From JAYOEY01 sp038120295 (GTDB lineage Bacteria > Pseudomonadota > Alphaproteobacteria > MPNO01 > UBA2964): 53,285 bases of DNA. Positions 49,377 through 53,285 of this stretch are shown here, piece after piece (the stretch's first letter is position 1; each line of letters begins with the position of its first letter). Under the pieces are notes generated by a model. That model was not told the DNA's origin. It made no database searches and saw only the letters and a program-made list of their open reading frames with translations. The position numbers and the translations under genes are program-made. The DNA lies in contig JAYOLL010000025.1 in the NCBI GenBank assembly GCA_038120295.1, positions 1-53,285 of the forward strand, given 5' to 3'.

Positions 49377-49847
49377 ATGGCAAAGCTGCGTCATCTCGCA
49401 ATGTCGGTGCCCGATCCCGAGGCTACCGCGAAATTCTACATGGAAGCGTTTGACATGAAGCTGGTGGGCCGCACCAATTCGCCGCTCGCCAAGGGCTGCT
49501 ACGTGTCGGACGGCGTGATCACTGTCGCCCTCCTGAACTTCAAGAACGACGATCAGGGGCCGCGCGAATTCGTGGGGCTCCATCATCTCGGATTCTGGGT
49601 CGACGATCTGGACGATGCTGAAAAGCAAGTCGAAAAAGCCGGCGCGACATATCTGATGGGCCGTCCTGAGAAGGGCGACACACGCACCATGTTCTACGAA
49701 GAAAAGTACAAGGACCCCAACGGCGTGATTTTCGATATCACCGAGCTGGGCTGGGGCGGCGCCACCAAGGAAGTCGTCGCAGCGCCGGGTACGCCCGAGC
49801 CGCCGCAGCGGAGCCTCAATCCCGACGAGGACAAGGCGCACGCCTGA
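49377..49847 (+). CDS. VOC-family protein, third in the run
   Basis: A 156-residue VOC protein with the family opening RHLAMSVPDPEATAKFYMEAFDM and LHHLGFWVDDLDDAEKQVEKAG in the second module, and DPNGVIFDITELGWGG at the end. Metal ligands are likely His6, the His of LHHLGF and a Glu/Asp near the end. It is not a close copy of the VOC A/B pair. ATG 49377 follows AAGGAGACAAACG, a strong Shine-Dalgarno. It is the last gene of the plus-strand run, followed by a terminator at 49901. Confidence 0.88.
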   Translation: MAKLRHLAMSVPDPEATAKFYMEAFDMKLVGRTNSPLAKGCYVSDGVITVALLNFKNDDQGPREFVGLHHLGFWVDDLDDAEKQVEKAGATYLMGRPEKGDTRTMFYEEKYKDPNGVIFDITELGWGGATKEVVAAPGTPEPPQRSLNPDEDKAHA

Positions 49848-49893
49848 TTTTTCTTCGGAGAATGAAATCAGGTTTACCGGTCGGTTAACTCAG

Positions 49894-49977
49894 ATCGTCA
49901 TGCCCGGGCTTGTCCCGGGCATCTTTTTGTGGGGAAGCTGGGCGGCAGGAGATCACCGGGACAAGCCCGGCGATGAT
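49894..49977. repeat. Inverted repeat with terminator-like hairpin
   Basis: Two arms face each other: ATCGTCATGCCCGGGCTTGT (from 49894) and CCGGGACAAGCCCGGCGATGAT (49957-49977 region), which are near-perfect reverse complements. The left arm itself contains the hairpin TGCCCGGG-CTTGT-CCCGGGCA. The pattern is a well-known type of dispersed intergenic element in alphaproteobacteria. It separates the convergent VOC and ABC-F genes. Confidence 0.75.
49901..49928 (+). terminator. Rho-independent terminator closing the plus-strand run
   Basis: TGCCCGGG (49901-49908) pairs with CCCGGGCA (49914-49921) over a five-base loop, followed by TCTTTTTG. It lies 53 bp after the last VOC stop and is placed to end the transcript that starts near 43000. 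Confidence 0.85.
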
Positions 49978-49993
49978 AACGTGTTTTCTCGCG

Positions 49994-51874
49994 TTACGCG
50001 CTTTCCTTCTCCGCTTCCTCATACGCCTCATGCGCGGCAATCCAGTCTTCTTCTGCGTCGGCCAGGTCCTTTTCGACAAGCCCCAGCTCTTTCTGCAGTG
50101 TGACGAGCCGGTTGCTTGAGCCGTCATAGAGCGCGGGATCCGCGAGCGATTTCTGCAGCCGCACCTTCTCGTGTTCCAGCGTTTCCATGCGTTTTTCGGC
50201 CTGTTCCATCTTGCGGCGCAGGGGAGCGATCTCCTGCCTCCGTTCGGCGGCGCGCCGTCGCGCTTCCCGGCGGTCGTTCGATGGCGCGGGTGTTTCAGCC
50301 GGTATGTCCTTGCGGCTGTTGGCCAGCAGATATTGCCGGTACTCGTCCAGATCGCTTTCCCAGGGCTCGACCTTGCCGTCCGCCACCAGCCACAGCGTAT
50401 CGGCTGTCAGCTCGACGACGTGCGGATCGTGGCTGACGATGATGACGGCGCCCTGGTAGGCGTTGATCGCCTGTACCAGACCCTCGCGTGCGGCGATATC
50501 GAGATGGTTGGTCGGCTCGTCAAGCAGCAGCACGTGCGGCGCCTCCGCCGTCATCAGGGCGAACAGCAGCCGTGCCTTCTCTCCTCCCGACAGAGAGCCA
50601 ATGGGCGTATCCGCGCGTTCCTGCGAAAAGCCAAACCGGCCGAGTTGGGCGCGAAGCCGCTCGTCGATGTCGCCCGGTCGCCGCTTCGCGAGCGCCTGGA
50701 CCGGCGTGTCGTCAAAATCGAGCTCATCGGCCTGGTGCTGGGCGAAATAGCCGATCTTGAGCTTGCGGTGACGGCCAATTTCGCCGGACATCGGGTCGAG
50801 CCGTCCGGCGAGGAGTCGGATCAGGGTCGATTTTCCGTTGCCGTTGGCGCCCATCAGGGCGATCCGGTCTTCCGCATCGATCCGGAGCGTGATGCGGTTG
50901 AGAACGGCCTTCCCGTCATAGCCTGCCGTTACCTCATCGAGGCGCAGCAGGGGCGGCGGCAAGCTCTCGGGGTCGGGGAACTCGAACCCGCCCATGCCGT
51001 CGGAGACGAATTCCGGAATTGGCTGCATCCGCTCCAGCATCTTGAGCCGCGACTGCGCCTGGCGGGCCTTGGTCGCCTTGTAGCGGAATTTCTCGACGAA
51101 CTTGCGAATACGGTCACGCTCGCGGTCCTGCTGGACGCGTGCTTTTTCCATCTGAGCGATCTTCATACGCCGCGCAGCTTCAAACCTGTCATATCCGCCC
51201 GAATACAGGGTGAGCTTCGTGCCTTCCAGATGCAGGATCTGCTGCGGTACCCGGTTCAGAAGTTCCCGGTCATGGCTGACGATGATCACCGTGCCCCGAT
51301 AGTGCTTCAGGTAATCTTCCAGCCACATGGTGGCTTCTAGATCGAGATGGTTGGTGGGCTCGTCCAGCAACAGAAGGTCGGGCTCGGAAAAGAGCAGCGA
51401 CGCGAGCGCGACACGCATGCGCCAGCCTCCGGAAAATTCGTCGCAGGGGCGCTGGCGTTCTTCCTCTGAGAATCCCAGCCCGGCGAGGATGCGGGCGGCG
51501 CGCGAGGGAGCCGAATGGGCATTCTTCTCCTGCAGACGCGCGTGGATTTGGGCGATCCGCATCGGATCCGCCTCGGTCTCGGCTTCACGCGTCAGCCGGG
51601 CCAGTTCGCGATCCCCGGCGATGACGGTTTCGGTAAGGCTGGCCTTGCCAGAAGGCGCTTCCTGTCGGGATATGCCGATCCGCCATGTCTCGGGAAAGTC
51701 GATTCGACCCTGATCGGTTTCGAGGGCACCGGTGATCAGGTGGAGCAAAGTCGTCTTGCCCACGCCGTTGCGCCCGATCAGCCCGACCCGGTGGCCGGCG
51801 CTGATATCGACGCTCGCCCGGTCGATCAGGGTCCGTTTGCCGATCCGGTAGGTCAGGTCCTCGATGCGGAGCAT
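49994..51874 (-). CDS. ABC-F family ATPase
   Basis: A 626-residue soluble protein with two ABC domains, a member of the ABC-F group that acts on the ribosome and protects translation. Domain 1 has Walker A GRNGVGKTT (about 34-42), signature FSGGW and Walker B LLLLDEPTNHLDLEA; the linker between domains is charged and contains KFRYKATKARQAQSRLKMLER. Domain 2 has GANGNGKST, signature LSGGEKARL and LLLDEPTNHLDI. A coiled-coil-like tail (residues about 550-626) follows, as in Uup/YheS-type members. There are no membrane helices. ATG 51874. An 82-residue gene lies 21 bp upstream on the same strand. Exact subfamily not determined. Confidence 0.93.
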   Translation of the reverse strand: MLRIEDLTYRIGKRTLIDRASVDISAGHRVGLIGRNGVGKTTLLHLITGALETDQGRIDFPETWRIGISRQEAPSGKASLTETVIAGDRELARLTREAETEADPMRIAQIHARLQEKNAHSAPSRAARILAGLGFSEEERQRPCDEFSGGWRMRVALASLLFSEPDLLLLDEPTNHLDLEATMWLEDYLKHYRGTVIIVSHDRELLNRVPQQILHLEGTKLTLYSGGYDRFEAARRMKIAQMEKARVQQDRERDRIRKFVEKFRYKATKARQAQSRLKMLERMQPIPEFVSDGMGGFEFPDPESLPPPLLRLDEVTAGYDGKAVLNRITLRIDAEDRIALMGANGNGKSTLIRLLAGRLDPMSGEIGRHRKLKIGYFAQHQADELDFDDTPVQALAKRRPGDIDERLRAQLGRFGFSQERADTPIGSLSGGEKARLLFALMTAEAPHVLLLDEPTNHLDIAAREGLVQAINAYQGAVIIVSHDPHVVELTADTLWLVADGKVEPWESDLDEYRQYLLANSRKDIPAETPAPSNDRREARRRAAERRQEIAPLRRKMEQAEKRMETLEHEKVRLQKSLADPALYDGSSNRLVTLQKELGLVEKDLADAEEDWIAAHEAYEEAEKESA

Positions 51875-51895
51875 GCGGGGTCGTTGCTTTCGAGC

Positions 51896-52144
51896 CTATT
51901 CTTCCGGCGGCAGAATCTCGACCGTACAGATCCGGTCGATCAGGTGTTCGCGCCCGATATCGGCCAGGTGCAGCCGCTTCTGCTCGTTATTGAGCGGAGC
52001 GCCCAGCCCCTGCGTCATCGCGAGAATCAGCGACCGGTCGCTTAAGTCCAGCCAGAAGGTGCGCCGGACCAGTTTTCCGTCCGCGTCGCGGGCGAAAGGA
52101 TTGTCGGGGTCGCGGCCCATATCGGGCTCGTAAAAGCGCGCCAT
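51896..52144 (-). CDS. Hypothetical 82-residue protein upstream of the ABC-F gene
   Basis: A small soluble protein with no name I recognise. It begins MARFYEPDMGRDPDNPFARDADGKLVRR and has a following pattern of helix and strand, ending in ICTVEILPPEE. ATG 52144 follows GAGGAAG, a good Shine-Dalgarno; a longer open frame to 52714 is antisense to the next gene and is not coding. It ends 21 bp before the ABC-F ATG, so both are in one transcript. Conservation is likely but untested. Confidence 0.65.
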   Translation of the reverse strand: MARFYEPDMGRDPDNPFARDADGKLVRRTFWLDLSDRSLILAMTQGLGAPLNNEQKRLHLADIGREHLIDRICTVEILPPEE

Positions 52145-52180
52145 TTTTCTTCCTCGTTTCGGTCGGGCTTCGGTGATACG

Positions 52181-52232
52181 CCGTGTGATCCGGTTCCGCA
52201 AGCGGGCCGTGTGATCCGGTTCCGCAAGCGGG
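52181..52232. repeat. Perfect 26-bp tandem duplication
   Basis: The unit CCGTGTGATCCGGTTCCGCA followed by AGCGGG (26 bp) occurs twice in a row, at 52181-52206 and 52207-52232. It lies in the divergent intergenic region between the 82-residue gene and the oxaloacetate-decarboxylase-like gene, so it may alter promoter spacing. A third, shortened GCAAGCGGG-like piece is not present. Confidence 0.85.
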
Positions 52233-52324
52233 CCTCGTGTTCGCTTGTCCGGACCCGCTTGCCCGATCCGGGAAGCGGGGATAGCGTTTGTTTCAACCGA
52301 ACTGATCTTCCCAAGGAGACCGAC

Positions 52325-53188
52325 ATGCACTGGACACCGCGGCGCGAGGCGTTTCGCGCGCTTATAGAAGGCGAGAACTGTTACCATCCCGGCTCGGTGT
52401 TCGATCCGATATCCGGGCGTATCGCGGAAGAAATCGGGTTTGAGGTCGGGATGTATGCCGGCTCCGTGGCGTCGCTCGCGGTTCTCGGCGCGCCGGACAT
52501 CGTTCTGTTGACCCTGACGGAATTCGCCGACCAGGCCTATCGCATCAATCGGGCGACCGACAATCTGCCGCTGCTGGTGGATGCCGATCATGGTTACGGC
52601 AATGCGCTTAACGTCAAGCGCACGGTGGAAGAGCTGGAAACCGCAGGCGTCGCAGCGCTGACCATCGAGGACACGCTGCTGCCGCAGGCGTTTGGCACGG
52701 TCGGAGAGACGCATCTGATTCCGGTCGAGGAAGGGGTAGGCAAGATGAAGGCCGCGCTTGCCGGTCGGCAGGATTCGTCGCTGGTTATCGCAGGACGAAC
52801 CGGCGCGCCGGGGATCACCTCCATCGAAGACACTATCGTCCGTATCAAGGCATACGAGGCGACCGGCGTCGATGCGATCTTCATGTCCGGCATCAAGACG
52901 AAAGATCAGCTCCAGACCGTCGCTGCCGAGGTGAAGATACCGATTTTCCTGGGCGGATCGGCCGCGGAACTCGGCGCGCTAGACGATCTGGCAAAAGAAG
53001 GCGTCAGAATAGCGCTGCAGGGACATCAGCCGTTCCAGGCGGCCGTCAAGGCGACCTACGATACGCTCAAAGCGCTGCGCGACGGCACACCGCCCAAGGA
53101 ACTGACCACGCCCGCAACCGGCGACATGATGAAGCGCCTGATGCAGGACTCGGCGCATAAGGCCAACATGAAGGAGTGGCTGGGCTGA
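52325..53188 (+). CDS. Oxaloacetate decarboxylase-like enzyme of the isocitrate lyase/PEP mutase superfamily
   Basis: A 287-residue TIM-barrel protein of the isocitrate lyase/phosphoenolpyruvate mutase superfamily. The substrate and magnesium site is seen in NLPLLVDADHGYGN, followed by AALTIEDTLLPQ. The opening RREAFRALIEGENCYHPGSVFDP and the late GGSAAELGALDDL are typical of the oxaloacetate decarboxylase subgroup related to Pseudomonas PA4872. Close homologues may instead be mutases or hydroxyacid lyases, as the catalytic Cys loop (KKCGH) of lyases is absent. ATG 52325 follows AAGGAGACCGAC. It is divergent from the 82-residue gene. Confidence 0.85.
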   Translation: MHWTPRREAFRALIEGENCYHPGSVFDPISGRIAEEIGFEVGMYAGSVASLAVLGAPDIVLLTLTEFADQAYRINRATDNLPLLVDADHGYGNALNVKRTVEELETAGVAALTIEDTLLPQAFGTVGETHLIPVEEGVGKMKAALAGRQDSSLVIAGRTGAPGITSIEDTIVRIKAYEATGVDAIFMSGIKTKDQLQTVAAEVKIPIFLGGSAAELGALDDLAKEGVRIALQGHQPFQAAVKATYDTLKALRDGTPPKELTTPATGDMMKRLMQDSAHKANMKEWLG

Positions 53189-53213
53189 CGGATTCCGGCC
53201 CGGCGACAGAAAT

Positions 53214-53285
53214 TCAGTTTTCGGCCTGGATTTTCGCGTTTCTGCGGCGCCGTTCGCCTCGAAGCTTGTACCACGTCAGCAGCGC
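53214..53285 (-). CDS. C-terminal end of a gene running off the window (partial)
   Basis: The minus strand from the window edge is open for 23 codons and stops with TGA at 53214. The encoded tail ALLTWYKLRGERRRRNAKIQ... has a strongly basic segment after an aromatic one, as seen at the end of membrane transporters. The gene converges on the oxaloacetate decarboxylase-like gene. Too little is present to assign a family. Confidence 0.35.
   Translation of the reverse strand, partial: ALLTWYKLRGERRRRNAKIQAEN

Noticed and set aside
53056..53274. 72-codon minus-strand open frame at the window end
   Set aside because: It is mostly antisense to the oxaloacetate decarboxylase-like gene and shows no family pattern. 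The partial frame ending at 53214 in another phase looks more coding-like.
1..53285. Prophage, transposase, integrase or CRISPR array
   Set aside because: No transposase, integrase, terminase or structural phage gene and no regular repeat-spacer array were seen.

Overview
The window is G+C-rich, densely coded DNA, most probably from the chromosome of a free-living alphaproteobacterium. The evidence for this is the gene families present (TAXI and TctC receptors, LLM flavoenzymes, cox-type molybdenum hydroxylase, PAS_5 proteins, DUF3108, DUF1932), the alphaproteobacterial style of intergenic palindromes, and a tRNA-Val(CAC) with encoded CCA. I see no phage, IS element, integrase or CRISPR array. 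Genus-level placement is not possible from the sequence alone.

Layout. 1-2.2 kb: a TAXI receptor with a C-terminal membrane anchor, converging on a cbtB-cbtA cobalt uptake pair. 2.4-12.3 kb: a catabolic set with a Rieske oxygenase, an alpha/beta hydrolase with a cysteine nucleophile, a 4,5-dihydroxyphthalate-decarboxylase-like protein, a small protein ending in Cys-Cys, a zinc alcohol dehydrogenase followed at once by a CobW-type metallochaperone GTPase, a CMD-family protein, an LLM flavoenzyme, an MBL hydrolase and an amidohydrolase. 12-13.7 kb: a small island with a Fic protein whose motif is altered, an AT-rich promoter region carrying direct repeats, and a decayed tRNA-like sequence. 13.7-15.7 kb: a GMC oxidoreductase and tRNA-Val. 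15.8-22.2 kb: conserved genes, DUF3108 protein, glmU, glmS, a DUF1932 dehydrogenase and an MFS exporter. 22.3-26.0 kb: gabD-like aldehyde dehydrogenase, glutathione reductase and an SDR. 26.2-32.1 kb: two periplasmic receptor-type proteins without membrane partners, a bicupin, a DadA-like oxidase and a chlorohydrolase-type deaminase. 32.2-32.8 kb: an MntA/HepT toxin-antitoxin pair. 32.9-39.7 kb: UbiD decarboxylase, LLM flavoenzyme, a coxMSL-type molybdenum hydroxylase and a VOC protein.

39.7-49.9 kb is the most unusual stretch. It holds a flavin dehydrogenase and two PhyH dioxygenases on the minus strand. Divergent from them is a plus-strand run of CMD protein, internally duplicated cupin, two VOC paralogues, an ACAD-fold flavin monooxygenase, two PAS_5 paralogues, a second ACAD-fold monooxygenase and a third VOC protein, closed by a terminator. 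Most families occur as pairs, which suggests a two-branch or two-step oxidative pathway for an unknown substrate. 50-53.3 kb returns to general genes: ABC-F ATPase, an 82-residue protein, an oxaloacetate-decarboxylase-like enzyme and the tail of one more gene.

Functions are assigned from motifs and remembered family resemblance. No database search was run. Substrates of nearly all the catabolic enzymes are unknown.
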